NCBI GenBank assembly: GCA_025765595.1
Contig: JAIVFH010000213.1
Location: 1-48,961, forward strand
DNA: 48,961 nucleotides
Source of the DNA: Obelidium mucronatum
Taxonomy: Eukaryota > Chytridiomycota > Chytridiomycetes > Chytridiales > Chytriomycetaceae
Direction: 5' to 3'
Positions within the stretch are counted from its first letter, which is position 1. Every line of letters begins with the position of its first letter. Shown here in pieces: positions 10,639 to 22,507 of this stretch. The notes beneath the pieces were generated by a model. That model worked only from the letters and a program-made list of their open reading frames with translations. It searched no databases and was not told the origin of the DNA. A program made the position numbers and the translations under genes.

Positions 10639-10780
10639 TGAATTTTGCAATTAAAAACGGTCGTTTGTAGCTTTATTATGTTTGGGACCTTAAATTGGGG
10701 TGGTGGGTTGGTCGATCTTCTTGGCAATCGTGTCATCGTCAATCTTATAATTAAAACCGTCGTTTTGTCGCTAAGGTTTA

Positions 10781-12905
10781 TTACGCATACAACTTCCAAA
10801 ACAGTTTCCAACTTTGCTCTGTGGGACCTTTCCAACGAACTCGTCCACCAACATCCATTCCAAGTAATCCAAGATAACAGTGCGGCTCTTTTGTTCTATA
10901 CTGTCCTCTGTTGTCATGGGCTCCACTTGCATCATCCAAAGAAACAATCTTCATCCCCAAGACTACTTCCTCTACGACTTCATCAGACTCTGGCGAATCC
11001 ACTACATTCCCTTTCCCAGCACCTCTTTCTATATCTTCCATTTCATTAAGCATCGCCTCCAAACATTTCAAAATCGGGGCTGTAGTTCCAGTCTTTGTCC
11101 CTTCATGATCATTCACCTTTCTCACAAAGCCCACAACCTTGACAATAATGCTTTGCATCAGAGGCCACTCTATCCGTTTACTAGACAACAAGGTCCACCA
11201 GACTCTATTCATCCGGCACCATATAAACCAAAACACTGTCATGGCCTCAAAAAACGGATACACCCCAGTATGGGTATATGAATCTGCCTCTAAAATATAG
11301 TCCAATAGATTCGCGATACGGAACGCATTATCCAGACATTGTTGAATGGCATTGGCGATTATATATTGACTTGATTCATGTAGATACATTGGGTTACATG
11401 AATTCAAGCCGGAAAGGTACAGTCGGGGTCTGTATAGCACGCATTGGCTTGAGAGGAATTCAACATTGAAGTAAAGCATGTCCAGTTGTTCGCCGGGACT
11501 TTGAGTATGTAGTTGTGCTTGAAACCGAGCTCTGTCCGTCGATGTAATGGATTGTGGGGATTCGGGGATCAAGAATGTTTGAATGGGGATAGCTGATTGC
11601 AAATGGAGGAATCGGGCGTGCAAAGAATTTACGGCGTCAGATGCCAGAACGAAATCAATTGATTTGGGGGCTGAAGAGTAGTGGGATTTGATTGCGGAGA
11701 TGAGACTGTACACATCGCAGACCCACTTTGTTTGCGGTAACGCTTCAAATATTGTGTATGGCTCGTGAACTGCGCCAGGTGGTTTTATCCTCGAGGAATC
11801 AATGCTAACATGAATAGCGTCGCTTGAAACAGCCTGTTCGAACTTCAAGTGCCAAAAGGTCGACCAAAACGCTCTCCGTCGGTCTTCCTTTTCACGCGGT
11901 GATAGATTTAAATTAAATAACCATGGAGAATCGTCCGGGTCAATGTCGAGTCGCAAGGAGATTACAAGGTCCAAAGCTGCTTTTAGGAATGGCCGTCCTG
12001 CCTCTGGTTGTCCTTTCCCTATTTTCGTATATAATTTAAATTAATAAAGAGGGGGACGATGACGGCCAAAGTACCATGACGATGAGAAATAAAAATAACA
12101 AATATGAATTGGAATAATAAAATAAAACAAAAAGGGAAGAATAAGAATAAAAATGAAGGTGGAAACAAGACAGCTTACAGGCAGCAAAGAGAGTGATAAA
12201 ATAGAAAGTCTGTACAGTTTGATAAGTGGGCTTTTCGCACATTGCTTGAAGAACAGCCTTCCTTGCTCGTCTAAAGTAAGATAACTGAATATCTTCTGGA
12301 AGTCCAGACTCATAGGCGCATGTTGCGCAATGGATCAGCCTTTGAGTTTCACAGATAATAGATTAGTCAGCATTGATGATGAATCACTCATCTAGTAGTA
12401 CATACCGCCAAGCAGCCGGCTGGTGGAAAAAGGAATCGAGAAATTGGGCACCGTCGTAGGAGAAGCAGAGGGGTCTTCTAGTTCCGTTTGACGTGTTGAC
12501 CCGTTGCACCAGCAGCCAGTCGTCGAACGTCGGCATCAGATCCGGATCTTCCAGACACCAGTTCTTGCCTGCTGCCGCCGCTTCGCTCATTGGCGGCGAA
12601 GGCTGCTGCTGGGCGCCGGGGCGGGCGGCGTGCGGCTGCGAGTCGAGTAATCCGCCCGCAAACGCGCGCGGCGGCGGCGGCGGCGGCGCGCGGCCGGGAA
12701 GAGCGGCGGCCGGCGGGAGCCGCACGGCAACGGCAACGGCAACGGCGGCGGCGTGCGGCTGGTCCGCGGCGGCGGCGGCGGCGGCGGCCCCCACGCCGGC
12801 CACGTAGCACTGCGCCCCCACGCCGGCCTTGGCGCAGCGTTCGCAGCCCGCGGGTCCCGGGTTGCACTTCTTGCGCTGGTGCCTGCAGCGCTCGCAGCGG
12901 AACAT
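10781..12905 (-). CDS. Zn(II)2Cys6 transcription factor
   Basis: The coding strand joins 12905..12406, 12339..12179 and 12018..10781, giving 632 residues. The zinc cluster starts almost at the N-terminus: C4, C7, C14, C21, C24 and C33 in 'CERCRHQRKKC' and 'CERCAKAGVGAQC'. A GC-rich Ala/Pro linker of about 80 residues follows. Next is 'EDPDLMPTFDDWLLV', shared with its paralogues. The middle homology region includes 'RKAVLQAMCEKPTYQTVQ' and 'SLRLDIDPDDSPWL' with 'REKEDRRRAFW'. The C-terminal tail 'CYLGLLGMDVGG' and 'EQSWKLFWKLYA' is the local family signature. It presumably binds CGG-containing sites as a nuclear regulator; targets are unknown. Both introns sit at positions matching those of the factor at 27458. 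Confidence 0.88.
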
Positions 12906-12940
12906 TGCCTCTGGATGTCTTGCTTTGGATCTCTGAGGAT

Positions 12941-13000
12941 GAATGGATGCCTTTGGGTGCCTTTGGGTGCCTTTGGATGTTCTTGGATGCCGTTGGATCA
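12941..13000 (-). repeat. 10-bp tandem repeat in the promoter of the zinc-cluster factor
   Basis: Six consecutive decamers, plus-strand consensus cTTTGGaTGc, run from 35 bp upstream of the ATG at 12905. Two adjacent units are identical (CTTTGGGTGC). The 328-bp gap up to the next gene otherwise shows only AT-rich sequence. Confidence 0.75.
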
Positions 13001-13232
13001 GCGGATGCTAAAGATTGGACCGCCGATTTGCTGACCCTTCTTTTACAGGCAACTTTTTTGGTTTTTGTTCAATTTGTTGGGTCAAAAACCCTAAAAAAAA
13101 AATGAATTATCGATTAGGCTTTCAGCTTCTACGTCTTTTGTAGTCTGTTGTCCCTTCTCAGGATGACGTCTTGGTACACCTTTTTAAGGCTTTTGAAGCT
13201 TTTATTTCTCATGTCAAAACATCTTTAAGAAT

Positions 13233-14809
13233 ATGCCCGCCCTTCTGGTTCTTGCTCTTCCACTTATTTTTCCATGGATTGCCTCGGCCCATGTCAATCA
13301 AATACCCATCCTCGGTGAGAAAACCACGCGTAATGTTGCTATTATCGGAGGCGGGTCTGCTGGCGCGTCAGCTGCTTACTTTGTAAACAAGTTTGCGCCT
13401 TCATACGGACACGAATTGGAGAGTGTCCAAGTTTCTTTGTATGAGGCAAGCGATCGGATTGGTGGTCGCGCAAAGGCTGTCAATATTCCCGTCCCACACA
13501 GCAAAACAGGAGAAACCGTCTCCATAGAAATAGGCGCGTCTATTTTTGTAATTGGAAACAAACATTTGATGGACGCTGTGAGAGAGTTTAATTTGACTTT
13601 CACATCAACGGAAGCTGATGGTGATTCGGGCGGGACATCTGGCAGCGATAGGCCTACCTCCAAGAACCCAGAACTTGGGATATACAATGGAACGCACTTT
13701 ATATTCACAGCGCGTTCGGAGAATACATGGCAATCATTGTGGGACGCGGCGTGGCGGTGGGGTCTTGTGTCTCCTTATCGAGCTCGATCACTGGCTCTGT
13801 CCACCGCAGCCCAATTTGGCAACGCGTACGCGTTGGAGAATCTTTATCGAGTAGGGTATAAAACAGTAAGAGAGATGCTTTTTCAAGGGTTTGGAATGGA
13901 TTCTGCTGTCCTCTCAACGTCGGCAAAAGCATATTTCCTTGCGAAGGGTGTGAACGAAGCTTTCCTCACTGAGTTTGTGGAGCCAGCAACACGAGTTAAT
14001 TATGGTCAAAACCTGGATTGTAACGCACTCGCGGCGTTGATTTGTTTAACGGCTGCTTTCACACCAGCTGATAGCGTTGTGGGGGGAAACAGTCTGATTT
14101 ATGAAAAGATGATCAACCACTCCAACGCGGCTATTCATATGAACACGAGAATAGGCGAGGTTCGAAAGGAGTCAAATGGAATGTACACACTGTGGGACAT
14201 TGGTGGGCAACGATTGGGTGAATTCAATGACGTGATTGTTGCTGTTCCGAGTACTGTAAGCTGAAACTGCATACACATTACATACTACATACAAAACTCA
14301 TTTATATTTTATAGGCATCAAGGAATATCAATTTCTCGTCCCTTCAACGCCAACCCAAACCAATTGAATTTGTACATCTGCACGTAACCCTGATCACTGG
14401 ATCTATTAATCCTGCCTACTTTAAACTTGCTGAATCCAATCAAATTCCCTCAGCAATCCTTACAACAGCAAGTGCGGGCCCAGCCTTCAATTCCATTGGA
14501 ACTCGCTACGCTTTCAACGATGCACAAAACACAACAGTCACAAAGATTTTCAGTTCCTCTCGAATCACGGATGAATTTATAAGCCAAGTATACTCTCGTA
14601 GTGATCGAATCGATCGCTTTGAGTGGGACGCATACCCAATTTTGAACCCTCTGTATACGGCGGAAGAGATGGCGGTTGTGCTTGACAACGGAGTTTATAA
14701 CGTGAACGAGTTTGAAAGAGCTTTCAGTGCGATGGAAGGACAGACGGTGGCAAGCGCGAATGTCGTGCAGCTGATGTTGGATTCCTGGCAGCAAAGGGAA
14801 TTTGTGTAA
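13233..14809 (+). CDS. Prenylcysteine oxidase/lyase (FAD), secretory or lysosomal type
   Basis: Exons 13233..14255 and 14315..14809 give 505 residues, the size of animal PCYOX1. The N-terminus 'MPALLVLALPLIFPWIASA' is a signal peptide. It is followed by an FAD-binding Rossmann motif in 'VAIIGGGSAGASAAY' and the second flavoprotein signature 'YEASDRIGGRAKAV'. The central 'YKTVREMLFQGFGMDS', 'VEPATRVNYGQNL' and the C-terminal segment fit the prenylcysteine lyase domain. The family cleaves the thioether bond of prenylcysteine left by breakdown of prenylated proteins, releasing a prenyl aldehyde, free cysteine and hydrogen peroxide. An alternative is a related FAD amine oxidase, but length and domain order favour this call. 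The gene is co-directional with the next one. Confidence 0.82.
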
Positions 14810-14845
14810 TTTTTTTAGTTGTTACTGTAGTCACCATAAAAACCA

Positions 14846-14847
<2 letters not shown>

Positions 14848-14884
<37 letters not shown>
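14848..14884 (+). repeat. Poly(C) homopolymer, 37 nt
   Basis: A run of 37 C lies in the 255-bp gap between the prenylcysteine oxidase and the GPI-protein gene. No other feature is visible in that gap. Confidence 0.9.
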
Positions 14885-15064
14885 ACATTATTGCACTGTA
14901 GCGTGGTGGGAAAGTTTTTTTTGGCCTCATGAATGGCATAGTGATAAGTTTTATGGTTAATCAGCACGGGTGATAAAATAAGTACGTTAATAAAGTGACG
15001 TGTGCTTCTGGAATGCGAATATTCCAATCCGAAAAGAAGCAATAAAAAAATATCTCGAAAAAAC

Positions 15065-15800
15065 ATGTTCGCAACCATCCTCTTGTTAATTGCTTCTTCA
15101 CTGATTTCTGTCGAGGCTCAGACCGTTTCTCCATGGGATGTTTCCGCAGTGTGGCCCATGGTGGGACAAGGCAGTTACTACGGAATTGGAATTGGAAATG
15201 CATTCCAATGGACAAATAATGATACAAATGCTTTGACCGCACCTATAACTACATTAAGCCTTGTTTTGGGAACTGGTGAATGAAAATCTTGTACTAGTAG
15301 CTCTCAAAAAAAAAACCCGACTAAATTCTTCGTTTTCAAACCTTAAATAAGGATCCGCAAACCAAGTGACAGAATTATATGAGCTTGCATCTCTCCCATT
15401 CCCTGCAACCACGTGCTTCGAATGGACTCCCACCGCCAACCTGACAACAAACAACAACTACACGATTGTCTGGAAGGGGATGGATAAAAACAAGATCCTT
15501 GTCTCTGTGAATTATTGCACATGGTTCAACTTGGCAGCAAGAGGAGACCCGACGTTTCCTGCGGCGACCTCTTGCGATGGGCTCCCACCAGTAGTTAATC
15601 CTGCCATTACAACAGTAAATCCTACCACTACAAAAACAGTAGACACATTTGTACCACCGCCAGTCATCGTTCCGGCTACTTCAGTGACCGTCCAGACCTT
15701 TTCTCCTGCACCCCCGCTCCCACTGCCAAAGAATGATAATGTGGGTGGCAGCGGGGTGTCTACCAGTATTCTAGCTCTTATTGCCTTGTTTTTCTTTTAG
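15065..15800 (+). CDS. GPI-anchored, Ser/Thr/Pro-rich cell-surface protein
   Basis: Exons 15065..15275 and 15352..15800 give 219 residues. The start 'MFATILLLIASSLISVEAQ' is a signal peptide with a clear AxA-like cleavage region. The middle is a compact domain with 'VWPMVGQGSYYGI', 'AFQWTND'-like sequence and 'NYTIVWKGMD', reminiscent of the Kre9/Knh1 family of fungal wall proteins; that match is weak and by eye. A Pro/Thr/Val-rich stalk follows (residues about 155-195). The C-terminus 'STSILALIALFFF' is a hydrophobic tail after small residues, the pattern of a GPI attachment signal. Two N-x-T sequons are present. It is probably a wall or plasma-membrane surface protein. Confidence 0.72.
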
Positions 15801-16420
15801 CTATATCAAAGAGGAGAGAGAGGAATTATCTTTCTTTGGATTTTATTAAGGATTTTATTAAAAGTTTTGTTTTTCATTGTGCTTTTCTCGGAGAATTTCT
15901 GCTATTTTTGGCACCAGCCAATTTGAAAAATCACCTTTTTTTCGTCTTTCGTAAAACTATCTGCAAAAAGAGTATCCCACATACAATCAATACACGTGCC
16001 TGGAGGGGTGTGTAAAGGTGGGTCTCCTCTCTAAGAAGTCAATTTCAGAGACGGACGTCTACCCGCCCCCATCCCTATGTTCCCCTTCATTTTTTTCCGG
16101 AGATAGATCCCTTGCCTCTCTATATCGCATGAGAGTGTTTTTTTCAAGGTTTGCAACCTTCCGAAGATAAATGTGATCCATATGGAGCATTTATGATTGT
16201 CTTTGTCCAAGCACATTGGTAGAGTTTTTTGGTGTTCCATCTGCTTCCAATGACCGATAAAGATACATCCATCTCATTCTCTATCTTCCCTTATAATGTA
16301 GCATAGATTGAATCACATAAACAATTTCAGAAGCATTTCACCTCTCTCTCATCCATGTTTTATTTATCAGAAAATGCAAAAAAAAAAAAGTAATGACTAG
16401 AATCCAATCCTCTGTCCTCA
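15801..16420 (+). other. Intergenic region between convergent genes
   Basis: These 620 bp separate the 3' ends of the GPI-protein gene and the LPMO-like gene. Short AT-rich direct repeats occur near 15838-15860 (TTTTATTA twice). I see no gene, RNA or structured repeat here. Confidence 0.6.
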
Positions 16421-17150
16421 CTAAGTCCCACGCTTCTTGCAAGTAGCTTTGCCATTTGTGGTTGCGCACAACGTCCCTGGGACACAGTCTTTTGGGTAAA
16501 AGTAACCCCCAAGACAGACCTGGTAACCGGTGGAAACTCCGTTGGCAAAGGTACAACGTGATTGCCCTGATTTGCAAGTCTCTGGCCACCACATGGCAGT
16601 TCGGTTGCACGAATCCTGCGTCCGCGCATTCGAGCCAGTTTTGCTGACAGTTACATCAGCACAAGAATCAAACAACTCCCCACTTCCATTGGCAGTCTCA
16701 TACAACCAACGAATAACACCCCTGTAGTTTCCATTTGGTAACGTGATGTTGATTGTCGATCTGTATGGTGGAGTTTGCATACCACATGTAGCGTCAAACC
16801 CTATTTTCTCTTGACCCTTGCCACGGTCCAAGTAGACTGTACAGTTTCCCAAATGCGTTTGCGTGAGAATGTAGTCGATGCTTGTTTTCCCCGGTTTGAG
16901 AGGTGGGGTGAGAACGGTGGCTGGTTTGAGGCCGTGGCACTTGCCGCCGCCAATCACGTCGTTGAATCTTCTTCGTGCAAGGGTCCATCCATTTTGAGGG
17001 TCGCCTGGATGAGCGCGAATGTATGGCCTTTTTTTTGTTTTTTTTCTTTTAGCTTACAAAGCGCGTAGTGCCAAAACCTTACCAACACATCATTCCGTGC
17101 TGGATAGTTGGAACTGCGAGAAATATAAGCCATAGCACAGAATAGAGCAT
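16421..17150 (-). CDS. Secreted LPMO-like protein with C-terminal CBM19-like module
   Basis: The coding strand joins 17150..17083 and 17027..16421, giving 224 residues. A signal peptide of 17 residues ends in 'FLAVPTIQ', and the next residue is H18 ('HGMMCWPYIR'). Processing would thus expose an N-terminal histidine, the hallmark of lytic polysaccharide monooxygenases. A second candidate copper ligand is the His in 'LTQTHLGNCTVYL'. 'RWLYETANGSGELFDSCADV' follows, with Phe at the place of the axial residue. This layout resembles AA10/AA11 chitin-active enzymes. The Cys-rich C-terminus ('CTFANGVSTGYQVCLGGYFY', 'CVPGTLC') resembles CBM19, a fungal chitin-binding module. Activity is inferred; it could be a non-catalytic copper-binding relative. 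The removed intron is 55 nt. Confidence 0.75.
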
Positions 17151-17394
17151 GATTGAAAGATAGTTTTTTGTTCTGTTTTCCAAACCGGGGTGGTAGGATA
17201 CCCATCCCCTTGTCTGAAACCGGAGAGCGGGTACTCCATTTTATTCTGATATGATTATGAAATGAAAAAGTTAAGAATATTTAAGTTAGACATTATTATT
17301 GCGTCTGGAAGAACTTCTGATTGTTACTTGATTGGCTGAGGAATTTGGAGAACAATGCTCCCTCTATTTTTCGCTCCCAAACACAAAACACAAA
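17151..17394. promoter_or_regulatory. Divergent promoter region, LPMO-like gene and coactosin
   Basis: The 244 bp between the two start codons must hold both promoters. It is AT-rich, and I recognise no defined operator. Confidence 0.5.
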
Positions 17395-18126
17395 ATGGCT
17401 TCGATTGCTCCAGAGGCAAAGACTGCTTACGACGACGTGCGCAACGATCAAACTGCAACTAATTGGTGGGCATCTAATTTGCATCTTGCACAACCAACTA
17501 GCTGACACTGCACTGTTGAGCAAAGGTTGCTGCTTGAATACGCTGACGAAAAGAGCGACAACATCATTCTGAAGGGAACAGGTACCTTGTAAAATCGACT
17601 GTTGATTGTGCTGACCAGTCCCGACGCAGGAAACGGTGGTCTTAGCGAGATCAAGGAAAAGTTGGATGAGGTACATTCAATTAAGCGCGAAATATGAAAT
17701 CAGAGAAACTCACGAGCAAAAACAGGCCAAAGCTGGATTCGGCTTCGTCCGCGTAGTTGTTGGAAATGATGAGCTGTCGCAAAGAGTCAAGTTTGTGTTC
17801 TTCACATGGTGTGGGCCAGGAGTAAAGGTAATGATGGAGGCCTGTTATTCCAGTTGCCAGGATTATTATAACAGTTGCTGATTCGATTATACTTCCAAAG
17901 GTCATGAGAAAGGCCAAGCTGAGTGTTCACGTTGCTGTTGTAAAGCAAGTCCTACAGACCTTCTCTGTTGAACTTGCCGCTACTGAGTTGAATGATCTCA
18001 ATGAAACTGCAGTGGTTGCGCTTGTCAAGAAGGTAAATATTTGATCTTTTTGGCCCCATTCGAAATTTTATTGATTTTGAGTGATAGTCAATGGGTGCCA
18101 ACTACGACGGACAAGGAACTAAATAA
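17395..18126 (+). CDS. Coactosin-like ADF-homology actin-binding protein
   Basis: Six small exons, 17395..17465, 17526..17581, 17630..17670, 17726..17827, 17901..18032 and 18088..18126, join in frame to 146 residues, the normal size of coactosin. The protein starts 'MASIAPEAKTAYDDVRNDQT' and contains 'TNWLLLEY', 'AKAGFGFVRVVVGNDE', 'VKFVFFTWCGPGVKVMRKAK' and the tail 'VALVKKSMGANYDGQGTK'. Coactosin binds F-actin through a single ADF-H fold and counteracts capping in the cytoplasmic cortex. The conserved 'KFVFFTWCG' strand and following basic helix distinguish it from cofilin. The intron density is the highest relative to length in the window. I consider the call firm. Confidence 0.9.
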
Positions 18127-18198
18127 GTGGATATTAAACGAAATGACTCTTGACTCTGATATTATTTTGAAATAAACCGGGATTTTATCATTTTCTGA

Positions 18199-21100
18199 AT
18201 GCCAATTTCCAATCTTCTAGCGCGATTGTCGCTTCCAGCACCAATCATTCAAGTTCAGGTACAAAGCGACAACGTTTGAGCACTCTGGTTTAAGTAAGGT
18301 GTATCTGGTGTAGAATCCATTCAAAGACCCAGGAGCGGACCTTGATAATGTTGTTTGGGTTTCTGCCGATACCCTTGACCCTAGCGGAGTCTCGCGTGTT
18401 AACGATATTCTCAGAGAAGGGCTTGAATGGAATGATGTATTGAATGGTCTATGTTCTGACGTTGATTCAATCGTAAAGAAAGGGTATGTACACAACCAAA
18501 TGCCCACATTGATTAATTCATCTAGCATTAAAATGAAACAGAGTCACAATCACTGAAAACGACAGGCTTTTATTTGAATCACTGGTTTTAGTCCTTGTGT
18601 ACGACTTGTGCTTCTCATCAAACTCTTCAAAACACGAGACTTTACTCACCGAGTTCATCCACCGAATAATCACAAAGGTGCCCTTAAAAAAGATAAAAGG
18701 CTGCCACACTTCTTATTCCGTTCATCAAGACTACAGATATTCAGAAACATTCTATTCTTCCACCTCACACATGGTCCACAGTTTTTGAAAAAAAGAACCT
18801 CCGTATCTCAACGGCCGTCACATCAAATCAGCAGTTTAGTTACGCTTATATTTTTTTTTCGTCTAACCACGCACAATATTTATCTGCTTTGTTGGACGAC
18901 ATCAGCAAGGAATATAACATCCGATTAGAACGAATTCGAATAGCCGCAATCAATGCCACCTTACAAGACCCTTCAATAAATGACAAAGAAATCGGCCGCA
19001 TTCTTTCAACATCGTACTTTACTGCTCTCGAATTTTCTGCGTTGGATAATCATTTATGGATTCTCGTTGCCAACTTGACTCTCTTAAATCGTTTCGCGAG
19101 CTTTATTCCTTTATTTTGGTTTACGCAAGACTTTCTGGCTTGTATGAAGAATGCTCTGGTTGGTTGCCTTCGCATCCTGGCGATTCTGGACGAGGAAGCA
19201 ATGAAGGCCGCCTGTGGCGTGCTTCTAGATTATCGAAATTTTGTAGAAACGGAGCTGGATGGTTACGCGGACGTAGAAAGCGGTCTGCTATCTGTAGTCA
19301 CCTTGCTCTTGTCTATTTTGAGAACCAGTGGTACGTTTGCCGACTTGTAATGCTGCTTAATTTCTAAAGGGCAAAAACGCAGAATATATTGGGGACTTTG
19401 ATCCTGGGTTAGGTTTTCTCGTGGCCATTTTGGCTGAACATTCGCGGCTCATTTGTCAATCACGAAGTGTCTGCTTCAACGACCAAACGCTTGTATCTTA
19501 CTTTGAATGCCTAACACTTGGATATGGTGCAACTCTTATTTTTTGTTTTCGTTTTTGGTGTGGCTGACCAAACACTTAGGAAGGCTCTCTGAATCCTTAG
19601 ACTCGATCATTCCCCAGTCCATCGAGATATTCCTCGAGACAAACAATCTTCAATCGCATGAAGCGTTTACTCAAGTTACGAAACTCCTATCAAACTATGT
19701 GACAGCCGTTCCATCTGTCCAGCTGCCTTCAATCTTGACGTCTATTGTTTGTTCAAAGTCGATGCTGGTAGCTGCAAATATTCCTCGCCGCTTTTTTGAA
19801 TACGTAAAATGCTTTGAAGCTGCTGCTGCTGCGCGATGGGAGTTTATCGACGAGTCTTTGTGGGGTATTGAAACAAATGGTGGTTGGTGGCACCGGGTTT
19901 TAGAGGCCTGTGGATGGAGTGATATACCAAGAGAAAGCGTGAAAGAAAAAGTTGTCACTGTGCCTCCTGCGTGGTTGGCGGCTATATTGAAGGCGATGGA
20001 AGAGTCTGAAGCAGCGATTGGTTCGTTTTACCACCAAATATCCAAGCTTCTAACGCGACAATGGGTAGATGCTCCTGGCTCAATTATCTGTGAAATAGCA
20101 ATAGTTTTGGCACTTATGTAAAGAGCAACCTTGAATGCTATTTTCCTGACTTATCTAATCCTATTGTAGACGCTGCATCTCTGGACGAAGCAATAGTCCA
20201 ACCATGATACCGTCTCCAAGCTCGTCAATACTTTCTGCAATTAGAAATAGGTTTTTAAAGCTTCTGAAGAGATCGGTTCTAGTTCTGGCAGTTTCTTTTG
20301 ATGGTGCCAACCCTCTACGTGATTTTTCAGTTTAAACATCATAATCTCATTGCAACATAGATGGCCTACAATATGCGGTCGGTTATGCTCTCTATCAGTA
20401 CTTTGGGCTTTTTGGCACAGTTGATGGCGTTTTCCGCCAGATTATTGCAGAATCAGATGTTTGTTTCGCCCAACCCCCTTTTATTTGGTTTTTAATCGCC
20501 TTCAAAATTATAGTCTGCATCTAAAGTGCTTTTTGGTTTGCTAACTCTCGACTTGGTCAATCGGAGGGCCAACTTGGAATCTGTTCCAGAATTGCTGCCC
20601 GCCAATGATCTTCCGATTCTTTCTAAAGCATTAGGAGAATCTATTTCTATTAATATGAGTATTAATGGCCTTCGAGATGTGGTCGAAGTTTTGCGTGGAC
20701 TCGCAGCGTTTTGTGTTGACACGTCCAAACAGTGGCAGTATACTCTGAGTACAAGTACTCTCGTAACTGACCCCAAATCCACGCAATTCGAATCTTTTCA
20801 ACTGATTTTATTCTCCATCGTGATGGTTTTAAAATCTGTTGTTGAGGAATTATGGCAATGTTATGAAACCATTTCGCCTGCGAACCAGAAATTTTGCAGC
20901 ATCATTGCGAGATATCTTGTTGAAATGTTGATGGAATTGCATTTTGTGACGTGCCGTTTTGGGTTGGATGGGTTTGAACCATGGAATCAAGTCTTTTATC
21001 AATCAGTCGATTTTTTGGTCGAAGCTTCTGGACAAAGCTTCGAACAAATTGTAGAGGGCTTTATTCCGGGACAATGCGGTATGTTGAGATTTGGTAAACT

Positions 21101-22370
21101 ACTCATACTCAACCACACAAAGGCCCAGAACCAACACATTATTCAAATCCACGGTCGATATTTTTTATGCTTCTTGTGCAACACTTGCTTCCTCGGCTCT
21201 CTGTCAGATTCCTCGAAATCACCGCCTTTCCAGTTTTGCAACCGTACCTGGCGTTTAACCCAAGCCGAAGTAATGATGAATTGGACCTTTTTGAAATGGG
21301 CCACTGGATATACTATAAGCTTTTTGACGACGCTTCAAATGGAAGTAATCCTTGGAAGTACCGACGACTTGTTTGTGGACTCAGCGACTGGTACATTGAC
21401 TTGGTTTTGCAGGTTTCCAGATTCTTTACTCTTTATTCAACCCCTTGAATGTTCTTAATTTTCTTCTCGAACCAACTACTAGAATTACTTGAACGGTGAC
21501 TCTTCAACTTCCACGCGACGCATGATATCATCGCTAATTAAAGCTTTGACGTGCTTTTCAACGCCCTCTAGCAATGAAAAACGCTTTCAATTGCACAGTT
21601 CCTCCAATGAGGCTGAGTTTCTCCTTCGCAGTGGCGAGAATTCACAGTCACAACTGCAACAGCCACCCCAAATAGAGGCCCGGCTAAATAAACGCGGTGC
21701 TGTAAGAGAGTTCAAGAGTCGAAATGTGTTGACCAAGTTACCACGAAGAAACCAAACCTTTGAAGTTGACCAGTCTGAAGTCGAACTCCCTAATTCAAAA
21801 AACCTTGAAATCGAGTCTGCTCCTGTGGATCCTTGGGAGGGAGATGATATTGCCTGGAAATGCATTGAAAAAATCGTGGGTCGGATTCAAAACATGTCAC
21901 TAACGGATCTTGGTAATTTCGAATCTGCAAAAACAAAGAAACCGTCAAACAAAAGAGCAGATGAAATTCTCGAACAAGTACCAGAGCTGAAGATGTTGTT
22001 GCTTCGAGACGGTTTGCTTTTGATGCTGTTTGATCAGATTCGGACGATTGGGATGAGGGATTTGGAGAGGTTACTGGAATTAATTCGCGGATTGCTATTG
22101 AATGGAGTGGTGAATGCAAACGAACAAACCGGAGGGAAAATAGCCGAAGGAGGATTGGGACTTGATGTGGAAGACTTAAACAAATCGGCATTATGGAAAG
22201 GACTGTTTGAGGCCATTAGTAATTCTCAATATTTTGATCAGTTGCGGCAGGTGAGGTGTGTTGAATGGTACATTGAAGTTGTCGCGGAAGCAAGAGATGC
22301 CAAAGCCAGACAGTCAACGTTACCTAACACAAACCCACCTGCTACAAGAATTCTTCGAGCAAAACTATAA
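18199..22370 (+). CDS. Large helical protein of unknown function ending in AKL
   Basis: Eleven exons join in frame: 18199..18258, 18314..18483, 18542..18677, 18745..19330, 19383..19526, 19580..20117, 20170..20303, 20361..20458, 20514..21078, 21123..21412 and 21483..22370, giving 1202 residues. The sequence is Leu-rich and looks all-helical throughout, like a HEAT/ARM or TPR-type scaffold, with no catalytic motif, signal peptide or obvious membrane segment. A polar, basic linker lies at about residues 915-1010. The last residues are 'TRILRAKL', and terminal AKL is a recognised type 1 peroxisomal targeting tripeptide. Pex8 is a peroxin known to carry such a signal, but it is about half this length and I cannot establish homology. 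The acceptor sites at 18744 and 19382 were chosen to keep phase. Confidence 0.65.
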
Positions 22371-22507
22371 TGGCCTGAATAAAACGATCAAGTAGCATTC
22401 TAATGTCGATGTCTAGTTAATCCTCGGCATTGGGGGACTATGGAACGCACGTTCATCTGTTGTTTTATTTGTCAACTCTTTTGGGAGCAGGATCAATTCA
22501 AGAAATA

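Larger units (their letters stand above)
6138..10725 (+). repeat. Tandem duplication of a ~2.3-kb gene unit
   Basis: Two direct units, about 6138..8385 and 8588..10725, carry the coding regions at 6357 and 8740. The start codons are 2383 bp apart. Similarity extends beyond the genes. Upstream, both have 'TTCAAAGTAGGAATA' and 'TCTATTGAAGCTTCTCT'-type sequence. Downstream, both share the stop-proximal 'TAGTGAATTTTGCAATTAAA' and a G-rich stretch ending in 'GTTGGTCGATCTT'. Promoter and 3' region were therefore copied with the gene. The 485 bp between the two coding regions contain only this duplicated flank, and I see no further gene in it. Confidence 0.85.

Noticed and set aside
18199..22370. 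Pex8 peroxin call, or splitting into two genes
   Set aside because: All eleven exons join in phase with no internal stop or start signal, and the protein is about twice Pex8 length. The AKL end alone does not prove family.
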